DNA from: Mailhella sp.
GTDB lineage: Bacteria; Desulfobacterota; Desulfovibrionia; Desulfovibrionales; Desulfovibrionaceae
Direction: 5' to 3'
Length of the DNA: 64,000 nt
Assembly (NCBI GenBank): GCA_017408905.1
Contig: JAFQTU010000075.1
Location: 62,001 to 126,000, forward strand
Positions 24,705 through 33,267 of this stretch are shown here, one piece after another; within the stretch, counting starts at the first letter, position 1, and each line of letters starts with the position of its first letter. A model generated the notes under the pieces. The model had not been told where the DNA came from and did no database searches. It saw only the letters and a program-made list of their open reading frames with translations. The position numbers were made by a program, and so were the translations under genes.

Positions 24705-25356
24705 ACAGATGATCGAAATGCTGTGGGAAGGCGTGATAGATACGATCTACATGACCGTTGCCTCCACGGTGCTGTCCTATGTGTTCGGCATGGTCATGGG
24801 TGTGCTCCTTGTCATCTGCCGCAAGGACGGTATTGCCCCGCGCCCCGTGCTCTACGCCTGCCTTGACGTGGTGGTGAACCTTACCCGTTCCTTCCCCTTC
24901 CTTATCCTTATGATAGCCGTCATTCCCGTGACCCGCTTCATCGTGGGCACGACCATCGGCAATAACGCCACCATCGTTCCGCTGGTCATTGCGGCGGCCC
25001 CCTTCGTGGCGCGCCTCATCGAAGCCTCTCTGCTCGAAGTGGACGGCGGCGTGGTGGAAGCGGCGCAGTCCATGGGCGCGTCCACTTGGCAGATCATCAC
25101 CAAGGTGCTTCTGCCGGAAGCCCTGCCTTCCCTGCTCAACGGCAGTGCCGTGGCGGCCATCACCATACTCGGCTATTCCGCCATGTCGGGCGCTGTGGGC
25201 GGCGGCGGCCTTGGCAAGCTGGCCATCATGTACGGCTATAACCGCTACCAGACCGACGTGATGTTCGCCACCATCGTACTCCTTATCATCATAGTCCAGC
25301 TTTTCCAGATGATAGGAAACTGGGCTACCAAACGAAGCGACAAACGCGTGTTCTAG
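24694..25356 (+). CDS. metI: Methionine ABC transporter permease
   Basis: A 220-residue permease with five helices. The EAA coupling loop is VVEAAQSMGASTWQIITKVLLPEA, cited here as AQSMGASTWQI near residue 127. GYSAMSGAVGGGGLG (about 162-176) and the NRSFPFLIL-like N-terminal region (NLTRSFPFLILMIAVIPVTR) match MetI. Start is GTG 24694 inside the end of metN. It works as a homodimer with two MetN subunits and MetQ. Confidence 0.94.
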   Translation: MFDEQMIEMLWEGVIDTIYMTVASTVLSYVFGMVMGVLLVICRKDGIAPRPVLYACLDVVVNLTRSFPFLILMIAVIPVTRFIVGTTIGNNATIVPLVIAAAPFVARLIEASLLEVDGGVVEAAQSMGASTWQIITKVLLPEALPSLLNGSAVAAITILGYSAMSGAVGGGGLGKLAIMYGYNRYQTDVMFATIVLLIIIVQLFQMIGNWATKRSDKRVF

Positions 25357-25412
25357 CCCGTGCTGGAGCAGGCGATATCAGTGCCATGCACCTGTAACCT
25401 ATGGGGTTCACT

Positions 25413-26213
25413 ATGAAAATCCGTGCAATTCTTCTTTCGGCCCTTCTTTCCGCCTCCATCTGCGGTGTTGCCGTCAATGCCGATGCCGCCGAAGTCAAGG
25501 TCGGTGCTTCCCCCACTCCCCATGCCGAGATCCTCAAGGCCGCCATTCCCCTGATGAAGGCCAAGGGCCACGAGCTCAAGATCATCGAATACGCCGACTA
25601 CGTTCAGCCCAACATGGCTCTGGACGCTGGCGAACTGGATGCCAACTACTTCCAGCATCAGCCCTACCTCACCGACTTCAATAAGGAAAAGGGTACGAAG
25701 CTGGTCTCCATCGCCGCTGTGCACTACGAGCCCTTCGGCATCTACGCCGGCAAGACCAAGGCCCTGAAGGACCTTAAGAAGAAGGCTATCGTGGCCGTTC
25801 CCAACGACACCACCAACGAAGCCCGCGCCCTCCTGCTCCTGCAGGACAACGGCCTTCTCAAGCTGAAGGAAGGCGCTGGCCTCAACGCCACCCGCCGCGA
25901 TATCATCGACAATCCTCTCAAGCTCCGCATCGAAGAGATCGAAGCCGCCCAGCTCGTGCGCTCCCTGCCCGACGTGGACATCGCTCCCATCAACGGCAAC
26001 TACGCCATCCTTGGCGGCCTCAAGGTGAAGGACGCTCTGGCCGCCGAATCTGCCGACTCCATTGCCGCCACCACCTACGCCAACATCCTCACTGTCCGCG
26101 TGGGCGATGAAAACCGTCCTGAACTCAAGGACCTTGCCGCCATCCTCAAGGGCGACGAGATCAAGGCTTTCATCAACAAGACCTATGACGGTGCTGTTGT
26201 TCCCTCCAAGTAA
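25413..26213 (+). CDS. metQ: Methionine-binding periplasmic protein, NlpA/MetQ family
   Basis: 266 aa. Signal peptide about residues 1-24 ending in ADA-AE. The NLPA family domain begins KVGASPTPHAEILK, with YFQHQPYLTDF near 87 and NDTTNEARALLLLQ near 130. In most Gram-negative relatives MetQ is a lipoprotein; here the cysteine at about residue 17 lacks a recognisable lipobox, so it may be a free periplasmic protein. ATG 25413 is preferred over 25401, giving a normal signal peptide. It follows metI by 56 bp and ends with a hairpin terminator. Confidence 0.92.
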   Translation: MKIRAILLSALLSASICGVAVNADAAEVKVGASPTPHAEILKAAIPLMKAKGHELKIIEYADYVQPNMALDAGELDANYFQHQPYLTDFNKEKGTKLVSIAAVHYEPFGIYAGKTKALKDLKKKAIVAVPNDTTNEARALLLLQDNGLLKLKEGAGLNATRRDIIDNPLKLRIEEIEAAQLVRSLPDVDIAPINGNYAILGGLKVKDALAAESADSIAATTYANILTVRVGDENRPELKDLAAILKGDEIKAFINKTYDGAVVPSK

Positions 26214-26236
26214 CCTGATATCTTTATAAAATAGGG

Positions 26237-26266
26237 AAAGGGCGCTGTCTTCGGGCAGCGCCCTTT
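26237..26266 (+). terminator. Hairpin terminator after metQ
   Basis: An 11-bp perfect stem (26237-26247 and 26256-26266) with a GC-rich core. The trailing T-run is short, so efficiency is uncertain. Confidence 0.7.
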
Positions 26267-26330
26267 GTCGTACGGAAAGGGGGAAGCTTGTTCAAATAGT
26301 TGCAAGCAATAGGAAATTTTAAAAAGGCAG

Positions 26331-26359
26331 TTTACAAAATCATTGTGATGGTGTATTGT
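26331..26359 (+). promoter_or_regulatory. Candidate sigma-70 promoter of hydAB
   Basis: TTTACA at 26331-26336, 17-bp spacer, TATTGT at 26354-26359, about 85 bp upstream of the hydA start. Confidence 0.5.
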
Positions 26360-26444
26360 GTAAAGAAGGCTATGGGTCCTGACCTGTCTGCCGTTTTGGC
26401 GGAGGGCTTCATGGCCATCGAACAATCTACCAGTGGAGAGTGTA

Positions 26445-27701
26445 ATGGCTCGTATTACCATGGAGCATGTGCAGTATGAAGCCCATGTCCCCGCGGTTGG
26501 CACCAACCCGGATACCATCGGCTTCGTACAGATAGACCCCAAGAAGTGCATTGGCTGCGACACCTGCCAGCGCTACTGCCCTGTCGATGCCATCTACGGC
26601 GAATCCGGCAAGGCTCACACCATCCCTCATCATGAAGCCTGCATCAACTGCGGTCAGTGCCTTGTTCACTGCCCCCAGGGTGCTATTTACGAACAGAACA
26701 CCTGGATCCCCGAAATCGAGAAGAAGCTGGCCGACAAGAACGTCAAGGTCATCGCCATGCCCGCTCCTGCCGTCCGCTACGCCCTTGGCGAAGCCTTCGG
26801 TATGCCCGTCGGCTCCGTGACCCATGGCCGTATGCTCACCGCGTTCAAGGAACTCGGCTTCGCCCACTGCTGGGACGTTGAATTCACCGCCGACCTTACC
26901 ATCTGGGAAGAAGGCCATGAATTCCTCGAACGCCTCACCAAGGGCAAGGGCACTCTGCCTCAGTTCACTTCCTGCTGCCCCGGCTGGCAGAAGTACTGCG
27001 AAACCTACTATCCCGACCTGCTGCCCAACTTCTCCTCCGCCAAGTCTCCCGTTGGTATGAGCGGCCCCCTTGCCAAGACCTACGGTGCTGAACAGCGCGG
27101 CTACGATCCCAAGCAGGTTTACACCGTTTCCATCATGCCCTGCGTGGCTAAGAAGTATGAAGGTCTCCGCCCTGAATACAACGCCAGCGGCCTGCGTGAT
27201 ATCGACGCTACCATCAACACCCGCGAACTCGCCTACCTCATCAAGAAGCACGGTATCGACCTTTCCCGTCTGCCTGAAGCTACGGAATGCGACGACCTCA
27301 TGGGCGAAGGTACGGGCGCCGCTACCATCTTCGGCGTTACCGGCGGTGTTATGGAAGCTGCCCTCCGCTTCGCTTACGAAGCCGTTGTGGGCAAGAAGCC
27401 CGGCAAGTGGGATTTCCATCCCGTGCGCGGCATGGAAGGCTTCCGTGAAGCTACCATCAACGTGGGCGGTGTTGACGTCAAGGTCGCCATCGTGCACGGC
27501 GCTAAGAACTTCCCCGCCGTCCTGAATCAGGTGCGCGAGGGCAAGTCCCCCTATCACTTTATCGAATTCATGGCCTGCCCCGGCGGCTGCGTGTGTGGTG
27601 GCGGTCAGCCCATCATGCCCACCGTTTGGGACGTGTTCGAACGCAAGACCGGTCAGCTCTTCGCCGACTTCAGACAGCGCCTCGAAGACGCGCAGGCATA
27701 A
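26445..27701 (+). CDS. hydA: Periplasmic [FeFe]-hydrogenase large subunit
   Basis: A 418-residue catalytic subunit that oxidises or evolves H2. Two [4Fe-4S] motifs are near the N-terminus: [12 protein letters not shown] near residue 36 and [12 protein letters not shown] near 67. H-cluster motifs follow in order: TSCCPGW near 175, MPCVAKKYE near 231, and [15 protein letters not shown] near 375. The sequence closely follows the Desulfovibrio vulgaris periplasmic enzyme in organisation. It has no signal peptide of its own and is exported as a complex with HydB, which supplies the Tat signal. Start ATG 26445 has GGAGAG upstream; an in-frame ATG lies 12 bases earlier. H-cluster maturases HydEFG are not in the window. 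Confidence 0.97.
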   Translation: MARITMEHVQYEAHVPAVGTNPDTIGFVQIDPKKCIGCDTCQRYCPVDAIYGESGKAHTIPHHEACINCGQCLVHCPQGAIYEQNTWIPEIEKKLADKNVKVIAMPAPAVRYALGEAFGMPVGSVTHGRMLTAFKELGFAHCWDVEFTADLTIWEEGHEFLERLTKGKGTLPQFTSCCPGWQKYCETYYPDLLPNFSSAKSPVGMSGPLAKTYGAEQRGYDPKQVYTVSIMPCVAKKYEGLRPEYNASGLRDIDATINTRELAYLIKKHGIDLSRLPEATECDDLMGEGTGAATIFGVTGGVMEAALRFAYEAVVGKKPGKWDFHPVRGMEGFREATINVGGVDVKVAIVHGAKNFPAVLNQVREGKSPYHFIEFMACPGGCVCGGGQPIMPTVWDVFERKTGQLFADFRQRLEDAQA

Positions 27702-27710
27702 GGAGATACT

Positions 27711-28088
27711 ATGTCCATCATGAGCATCACTCGTCGTAGTTTTCTCCGTGGCTGCTGCATCATCACTGGCGGCCTCGCCTTCGGTGTCCACTGGACCGGC
27801 CGCGCTGTCGCTGCCGCTCTCAGTGTGAAGGAACACATGGTTGCCCGTATCGCCAGCGTGTACCGCGAAGATAAGCGCTATCCTTCCCGTACCTCCATGG
27901 ACAACGAACAGGTCAAGCTTCTGTACAAGAAGTTCCTTGGCAAGCCCCTGGATGAAAAGGCCCACCATCTGCTTCACAATCACTGGATCGACAAGTCCGC
28001 CGCTGTGAAGAAGTTGCACGCCGCCGGTCAGTATCCCGGTCCTCGTGGCGGTGAATTCCGTCATAAGATGTATCCTCACGAACGCTAA
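27711..28088 (+). CDS. hydB: Periplasmic [FeFe]-hydrogenase small subunit with Tat signal
   Basis: 125 aa. An N-terminal twin-arginine signal (TRRSFLRGCC at residues 8-17) is followed by a hydrophobic stretch ending near AVAAALS. The mature part is a short helical belt-like domain (SMDNEQVKLLYKKFLGKP and HHLLHNHWID), matching the Desulfovibrio small subunit that wraps around HydA. It carries the export signal for the heterodimer. The gene begins 9 bp after hydA and ends at a strong terminator. Confidence 0.95.
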   Translation: MSIMSITRRSFLRGCCIITGGLAFGVHWTGRAVAAALSVKEHMVARIASVYREDKRYPSRTSMDNEQVKLLYKKFLGKPLDEKAHHLLHNHWIDKSAAVKKLHAAGQYPGPRGGEFRHKMYPHER

Positions 28089-28110
28089 TCCTTCTTTAGG
28101 ATGAAATAGC

Positions 28111-28142
28111 AAGGCGCTCTATCTTCGGATAGGGCGTCTTTT
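28111..28142 (+). terminator. Intrinsic terminator of hydAB
   Basis: A 13-bp stem with two G-U pairs (28111-28123 and 28128-28140) closing a UUCG tetraloop, followed by TTTT. Confidence 0.9.
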
Positions 28143-28912
28143 CGTTTAATGCACCACGAGAAGGGCAGGGGAGCAGTGAAGAAGAATTATCCTCTGTCGC
28201 ATATTTCTGTGTTCGAAGAGAAAGAGAAAATTCCCGCGGAACGATGGCGGAAGATATCGGCGTATTCTGTCCATGAAATTTATCCTTCTTGCTGATGAGA
28301 CGTTGCGTACGGCAACGGGTTAGTCGCGTGAGTTAAGGACAAGGAAAATCGAGAACTTCTCGAAGTTAAAGTATTCCTTTAACAAATGAATGAGAAGGGA
28401 GAGATTCCCTTACCGAGAAAAACACGCCTAGCGGAACGAGGAACAAGGACATTCTTCATGCTCGGTAAAGAACTCGGCGGTACGGCGGGAGCGTTCCCAA
28501 GAGCACGCCACGGCAAAGCATGAACCTCGATGAAAAAAGGCGTTCCGTTGTTGCACTCCACGAGTCTTCTTTGCAGGATTGGCGGCAGAAGAGTTGCGGA
28601 AGAGATTTCTTATTTTTCTTTTTGTCTCATAATGTAAATTATGTAAACTTTTATAACCTGAAAATGAAGCCATGCGCATCAGGTTTAAAGAAAAAGTCTA
28701 TTCCTTTCAGAAAGATAACCGTCAAAGACAAAAGTGTGTGCTCTTGGGTTGATTTCGTGCATATGTCTTGTAAATGTCCCCTTCTCCATCGACGTTTTTT
28801 GCGTGGTCTCCCCTGCTCGGTGTCTTTTTGGTGCGATGAGGTTTGTCATCAAATTGGCGTGACGAGCTTCTTTTCGATGAACGCGCAGGAGGCGTTCTGA
28901 GGCCCGAAAATA
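28143..28912. other. AT-rich intergenic stretch without a convincing gene
   Basis: About 770 bp between the hydAB and glpC terminators. Visibly lower GC than the flanks, especially 28600-28760. Open frames here (for example 28520-28900 plus, 126 codons) lack a ribosome-binding site and have non-protein-like composition. Small structures: an inverted repeat CGTTGC-gtacg-GCAACG at 28301-28317 and a tandem 9-bp direct repeat (ATGTAAATT/ATGTAAACT) at 28632-28649. It could hold a degraded gene, a regulatory RNA or horizontally acquired remnant; nothing is established. Confidence 0.55.
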
Positions 28913-28949
28913 AAAAATCCGTCCCTCGGGTCACGAAGGACGGATTTTT
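28913..28949. terminator. Terminator of glpABC, probably bidirectional
   Basis: A 12-bp perfect inverted repeat AAAAATCCGTCC at 28913-28924 with its complement at 28938-28949. A- and T-runs on either side allow function in both directions. It lies 20 bp past the glpC stop. Confidence 0.85.
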
Positions 28950-28968
28950 AACTTCTGGCTGGTTCAGA

Positions 28969-30174
28969 TCAGTTGGAGCCTTCCAGACGCTGACGCAGAA
29001 TGCTCAGAGGATGGGCAACGGACTTACCCGTGCCATGCATGATCTGCACCTTGCAGGTGCCGCATTCGGTGGACACCAGCTCGATGCCGCTGTCCTTGAT
29101 GGTCTCGAAGAGCTTGGAGCCGACAGCCATAGCGATGTCGTACTTTTCCTTCTTGAAACCGTAGCTGCCCGAAATACCGCAGCAGCCGGCATCCGCATTG
29201 ACGGCATTCACGCCGGGGAGCATGCGCAGGATATCGAAGCCGGGAAGGCCGATGCCCTGAGCGCGCAGATGGCACGGGGCGTGATAGATGATGTCCAGCG
29301 GCGTCTGGACGGCGGCGCTCGCCGGATCCAGCTCTCCGCGTTCGATGCATTCGATCACGAACTGCATGCAGTCGCCTATGTCGGTGGAACCGGCGGTTTC
29401 GGCCAGATCCGGGAAGTACACGGGATATTCCTTGAACATGAGCTGGCAGCTCGGGCACAGCGACATGACCGGCACGCCTTCGTTGTGCCACTTCGCCATT
29501 TCCATAAGGTTGGCGGCGGCATTCTTTCTGGCGTCCTCTTCGAAGCCGTTGGTGTACAGGGGCGTACCGCAGCAGCTGAAGGTGTCGGGGCATTCGACGT
29601 AGTAACCGGCCTTGTTCATGAGCCACACGAAGTCCATGCCGACCTGGGGCGCATAGGCTTTCACAAAGCAGCCCGGATAGAAGACGACCTTTTTCGTCAG
29701 TCCTTCCGGCTGCTTATAGGCTTTGAACATGGCGGGGAACTGCTTCGGGGCGAACTTGGGCAGATCGGCCTTGGGGCTGATGCCTAAACGGCTCAGAAGC
29801 AGTTTGGTGATGGGGTTGGCCTGCCCCATATTGGCAAGGAAAGTAGGCAGATAGCGCACCAGCTTGGCTTCCAGTTCGCCGTGGGCAAGCACCCAGTCGC
29901 GGAAGGAGGGGCGATGTTCGCGGCAGTACTCGGCGCGCGCCAGCATGTTGATATTGGAGATATCCACGCCGTGCGGGCAGGAAATGTCGCAGTTCTTGCA
30001 GTTGGTGCAGTAGCTGAGGGAGTTGTCCTCACCGTCGTTCAGCAGGCGGAAGCGCTGGGAGGCCGGGCCGAGCATACGGGGGCCGATGAACTTCGAGGTC
30101 ACTTCGGAGACCGGGCACTGGACCACGCAGGTCGAGCAGGCGACGCATTTATCGAGATTGGTATTGTGATTCAT
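28969..30174 (-). CDS. glpC: Anaerobic glycerol-3-phosphate dehydrogenase subunit C
   Basis: A 401-residue membrane-associated iron-sulfur subunit that passes electrons from GlpAB to the quinone pool. Two [4Fe-4S] motifs at the N-terminus: CVACSTCVVQCP near residue 10 and CTNCKNCDISCP near 58. Two CCG-type domains follow: CPDTFSCCGTPLY near 196 and ADAGCCGISGSYG near 328. Starts 3 bp after the glpB stop. Last gene of the operon. Confidence 0.93.
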   Translation of the reverse strand: MNHNTNLDKCVACSTCVVQCPVSEVTSKFIGPRMLGPASQRFRLLNDGEDNSLSYCTNCKNCDISCPHGVDISNINMLARAEYCREHRPSFRDWVLAHGELEAKLVRYLPTFLANMGQANPITKLLLSRLGISPKADLPKFAPKQFPAMFKAYKQPEGLTKKVVFYPGCFVKAYAPQVGMDFVWLMNKAGYYVECPDTFSCCGTPLYTNGFEEDARKNAAANLMEMAKWHNEGVPVMSLCPSCQLMFKEYPVYFPDLAETAGSTDIGDCMQFVIECIERGELDPASAAVQTPLDIIYHAPCHLRAQGIGLPGFDILRMLPGVNAVNADAGCCGISGSYGFKKEKYDIAMAVGSKLFETIKDSGIELVSTECGTCKVQIMHGTGKSVAHPLSILRQRLEGSN

Positions 30175-30177
30175 GCC

Positions 30178-31428
30178 CTACTCCTTTCCGGCAAGCGTAC
30201 CGGCATGCCAGCCAGTGGCCAGAGCTACGCCGTGGCCGCTCTTCTCGGTGGCGAAATCGTAGCCGCCGAGGATACGGCCTGCGAAGCGAACATTGTTGAG
30301 GATGACGCTGCCTTCCGCGTCCACAGGCTTCAGGGCCTCGTTGACCTTCACGCCCATGCGGGCGAAGAGGCTGTCGCCGAAGATGCTGGGGGAAGACCAT
30401 TCTTCCGTATTTTCAGGCATATCGAGAGGAAGGCCGAAGATGGTTTCCCATGCCTTGCCCGGGGCCGTGCCGATGCCGCCGCCGAGCAGGCCGCCCGTGG
30501 CGATGATGAAGCTGTCGGCTTCCCAGCGGTTCTCGCCGCCCGTGGCAACGGTGGTGAGCGCCTTGCAAGCGCCCTGCTCCACTTCGGAACGCACGACTTC
30601 CGTGTTCTCCACCAGATAGACGCCAGCCTCGTTGAGGGCCTTCTTCATGACCTCGCGCAGGCGAAGGCCGGCCACACCGGGAGGAATGGACACCATTTCC
30701 ACGATCTTGACATTGAGGGCGGAGCAGAGCTGTTCCCAGATCTTCTGGCTGTGCTTCATGCCGAGGATGGGCGGCAGGAGAAGCACGGGGTACAGCTTGG
30801 CATAGGGGGCAAGGCTGTCCTTGAGCCACTGCAGACCTTCGGGGCGTTCCACAAAGCGGGCGATATCCAGCGGGGTCACGTTGCGGTGGGCCTGCTGGAT
30901 GGGGTTGGGAAGGATAGCCTTGACGAATTCCTTCTTGGCCAGAGCGGGATAGCGCTGGAGCTGGTCGATGATGAGGCCGGGGTGCACGTCCTTCATGTCT
31001 TCGACGGAAACGACGGCTACACGGAGCACGTCTTCGATGGCTTCGGCATGGAAGCTCAGGGGCGTGAGCCAGCTCGGCTTCAGCGTACCCATGACGGTGA
31101 CGAGCTGCTGGTTGCCCTCCCCTGCCTGCATGGCCATACCGGCCTTGCCACAGAGTTCCTTCAGCCAGTCGAGGGAGGCGCGCACATCGGCTTCACCCAC
31201 GAGGCGATAGGGATGGTTTTCGGGAAGGTCGGCCATAGCCGCGAAGGGATCGGCCACGGCTTTTCCGTTCACATAGCCGAGAACGTCGATGCTGCCGCTG
31301 CTGATAGCGAGAGAGCCGACGCCGTGGGTCAGCAGAGTCACCTTCTTGCCGCTCTGGGCTGCGGTAAGGGCCGCAGTCATACCGGCAATGCCGGAACCGA
31401 CGACAACGATATCAGTTTTTCTGTTCAT
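30178..31428 (-). CDS. glpB: Anaerobic glycerol-3-phosphate dehydrogenase subunit B
   Basis: A 416-residue flavoprotein. The N-terminal FAD-binding Rossmann motif DIVVVGSGIAGMTAALTA is at residues 6-23, and a second nucleotide-contact segment ADSFIIATGGLLGGG lies near residue 310. It bridges the catalytic GlpA to the Fe-S subunit GlpC. The start overlaps the end of glpA by 17 bases. Confidence 0.93.
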   Translation of the reverse strand: MNRKTDIVVVGSGIAGMTAALTAAQSGKKVTLLTHGVGSLAISSGSIDVLGYVNGKAVADPFAAMADLPENHPYRLVGEADVRASLDWLKELCGKAGMAMQAGEGNQQLVTVMGTLKPSWLTPLSFHAEAIEDVLRVAVVSVEDMKDVHPGLIIDQLQRYPALAKKEFVKAILPNPIQQAHRNVTPLDIARFVERPEGLQWLKDSLAPYAKLYPVLLLPPILGMKHSQKIWEQLCSALNVKIVEMVSIPPGVAGLRLREVMKKALNEAGVYLVENTEVVRSEVEQGACKALTTVATGGENRWEADSFIIATGGLLGGGIGTAPGKAWETIFGLPLDMPENTEEWSSPSIFGDSLFARMGVKVNEALKPVDAEGSVILNNVRFAGRILGGYDFATEKSGHGVALATGWHAGTLAGKE

Positions 31429-33022
31429 TCTTGGCTCCGTCGATATTCAGAGTGGCGGCATAGACAGCGCGGCCGAGGTCCATTTCACGAGCCTGAAGGC
31501 CCCACAGGGCGGGACGGAGGCCCTTCCAGCGTTCCTGCAGGAAGTCGCGCAGGTTGTCGGCCGGAGACATGGCAAAGGGCGTATTGCATTCGGTGAGGGC
31601 GCCGATGGTGCGCAGGGAGCAGTACGTGCCCTGACACGTACCCATGCCCAGGCGGGTGCGCAGGCGAACGTCGGTCAGGTTCTGGCTGGCCGGGTCGGCG
31701 GCAACGTATTCGATTTCCGCGCGGGAGACCATTTCGCATTCGCAGAGCAGAGGGTTGCTCTTCATGGCGGCGGCCTTTTCCACAACAACGGGGAAGGCTT
31801 CGCCAAGGCGGTTGGCGGCAAGCGGCACGCCATGCACGGGGAAGTACTTGGCCGCCTTTTCCAGCATTTCGGGAGAGGCGCTCTCGATGATGGGCTCGAT
31901 GGCGGTACGGCATTCCGCATGGACGCCGAGCTTCTGGCAGACAAGGTCGCAGAGCTTTTCGGCCATCAGGCGGTAGGTGGTGAACTTGCCGCCGAAGATG
32001 GACACCATGCCTTCCAGGCCTTCTTCCGAATGGTCGGAAACATGGAAGCCGCGACTGGCACCGCGACCGGCCGCCGCGCCCTTGGGCACGTAAAGCGGAC
32101 GAGTGCCGGCAAAGGCGCGCAGGATGCGGTAGCTGCGCAGGTTCGGGATGAGGACTTCACCGATATCGAGGAGTTTCAGGATGTCGGCCGTGGGAACGTC
32201 GTGCGCGTCGGGGCGATCGGCATGGAACGAGGTCGTGCCGAGGATGGTGATGGAGCCGTGGGGCACGAAGATGTCGCCGTCGGAGCTCTGGTGCAGGCGG
32301 TTGATGATGCGGGACGTGAAGCGGTGGTTGAAGGCGATGAGCGTTCCGCGGTCGGGCTGGACGCCCACTTCAAGGCCCACGAGCTGCACGATCTTGGCCG
32401 CCCAGGAACCCGCGGCGTTCACCACCATGTCGCAGGAGATGCGGAGTTCTTCGCCCGTCATGGTGTTGCGGGCGCGCACGCCCTTCACCTTTCCGGCTTC
32501 CTGTTCGATGGCGATGACTTCGTGGTGCGTCAGCATTTCGCCGCCGTAGCGGCGGGCGGACATGGCGTTGTGCCACACGAGGCGGAAACCGTCCACGCTG
32601 GAATCCGGCACGCGGTACACGGCGCGGATGGTGGGGTCGAGCGCAGGCTCAAGGCGCAGGGCTTCCTTGACATCCACCTGTTCTGCGGTGATGCCCGCCC
32701 TGCCGCAGGCTTCCACCCACGGCTTTTCAAAGTCGGGATCGTCCTGCTGGGTGAGGACGAAGAAGCCTTCGGATTCTTCCACACATTCCTTGCCGATGCG
32801 GCGCAGGATCATGTTTTCTTCAATGCATTCCTTAGCCGCCTCGTTGTCTTTCACCGCATAGCGGCCGCCGCTGTGCAGCAGGCCGTGATAGCGGGAACTG
32901 GCACCGGAAGCGATACCGCCCTGTTCCAGCAGTATGGCCTTGACTCCGCGCATGCTGAGGTCGCGCAGGATGCCTATACCTGTGGCGCCGCCGCCGATAA
33001 TGACTACAGTCGTGTGTTTCAC
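31412..33022 (-). CDS. glpA: Anaerobic glycerol-3-phosphate dehydrogenase subunit A
   Basis: 536 aa. The catalytic FAD subunit oxidises glycerol 3-phosphate to dihydroxyacetone phosphate. The N-terminal FAD motif is VVIIGGGATGIGILRDL (residues 6-22), with ASSRYHGLLHSGGRYAV (40-56) as the DAO-fold substrate region. A C-terminal BFD-like [2Fe-2S] domain has CECE near 429 and CQGTYC near 462. The start is GTG 33022 with GGGAGG upstream. First gene of glpABC. A long inverted repeat lies 29-46 bp upstream. Electrons probably enter menaquinone and fit the anaerobic metabolism of the host. Confidence 0.95.
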   Translation of the reverse strand: MKHTTVVIIGGGATGIGILRDLSMRGVKAILLEQGGIASGASSRYHGLLHSGGRYAVKDNEAAKECIEENMILRRIGKECVEESEGFFVLTQQDDPDFEKPWVEACGRAGITAEQVDVKEALRLEPALDPTIRAVYRVPDSSVDGFRLVWHNAMSARRYGGEMLTHHEVIAIEQEAGKVKGVRARNTMTGEELRISCDMVVNAAGSWAAKIVQLVGLEVGVQPDRGTLIAFNHRFTSRIINRLHQSSDGDIFVPHGSITILGTTSFHADRPDAHDVPTADILKLLDIGEVLIPNLRSYRILRAFAGTRPLYVPKGAAAGRGASRGFHVSDHSEEGLEGMVSIFGGKFTTYRLMAEKLCDLVCQKLGVHAECRTAIEPIIESASPEMLEKAAKYFPVHGVPLAANRLGEAFPVVVEKAAAMKSNPLLCECEMVSRAEIEYVAADPASQNLTDVRLRTRLGMGTCQGTYCSLRTIGALTECNTPFAMSPADNLRDFLQERWKGLRPALWGLQAREMDLGRAVYAATLNIDGAKNEQKN

Positions 33023-33050
33023 ACTGCCTCCCTGCCCTTAGTATGGTGGA

Positions 33051-33068
33051 ATTTTCATTTATGAAAAT
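33051..33068. promoter_or_regulatory. Inverted repeat, candidate operator of glpABC
   Basis: ATTTTCAT-TT-ATGAAAAT, perfect 8-bp arms, 28 bp upstream of the glpA GTG. Symmetry and position suit a repressor site, possibly for a GlpR-like protein. No regulator gene is adjacent. Confidence 0.5.
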
Positions 33069-33188
33069 CACCGGAAACGAATTAGCATAAATCGAAAATT
33101 ATTTTTTGTTTATCCCCTATTGGAGCCTGCGTCAAGAGGCTCTAAAAAATCAAGGACTGCAATAGGTTGAAAGCCGTTCAAAAGTGAG

Positions 33189-33216
33189 ATTGTGAGCGCT
33201 TGCACTTGATTGTGAA
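33189..33216. promoter_or_regulatory. Two GATTGTGA direct repeats, candidate regulator site
   Basis: GATTGTGA at 33189-33196 and 33209-33216, exactly 20 bp apart, so they fall on nearly the same helix face. The pair flanks the -35 box of the candidate HAD-gene promoter. Confidence 0.4.
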
Positions 33217-33228
33217 AGGAGTATATCA
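33201..33228 (+). promoter_or_regulatory. Candidate promoter of the HAD-IIA gene
   Basis: TTGCAC at 33201-33206 and TATATC at 33223-33228 with 16 bp spacing, 39 bp upstream of the start codon. Confidence 0.45.
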
Positions 33229-33267
33229 TCAAAGGATAGGATAACCCTTTCAGCGGGAGCAGAACAA

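Noticed and set aside
26427-28112. Minus-strand frame opposite hydAB
   Set aside because: Complement of a well-conserved hydrogenase; no domain or RBS.
28520-28900. 126-codon frame in the AT-rich gap
   Set aside because: No ribosome-binding site, and residue composition unlike a folded protein.
33190-33206. LacI-type operator TTGTGAGCGC... in the HAD promoter
   Set aside because: Only the GCGC core is symmetric; the arms do not match, so the direct-repeat reading was preferred.
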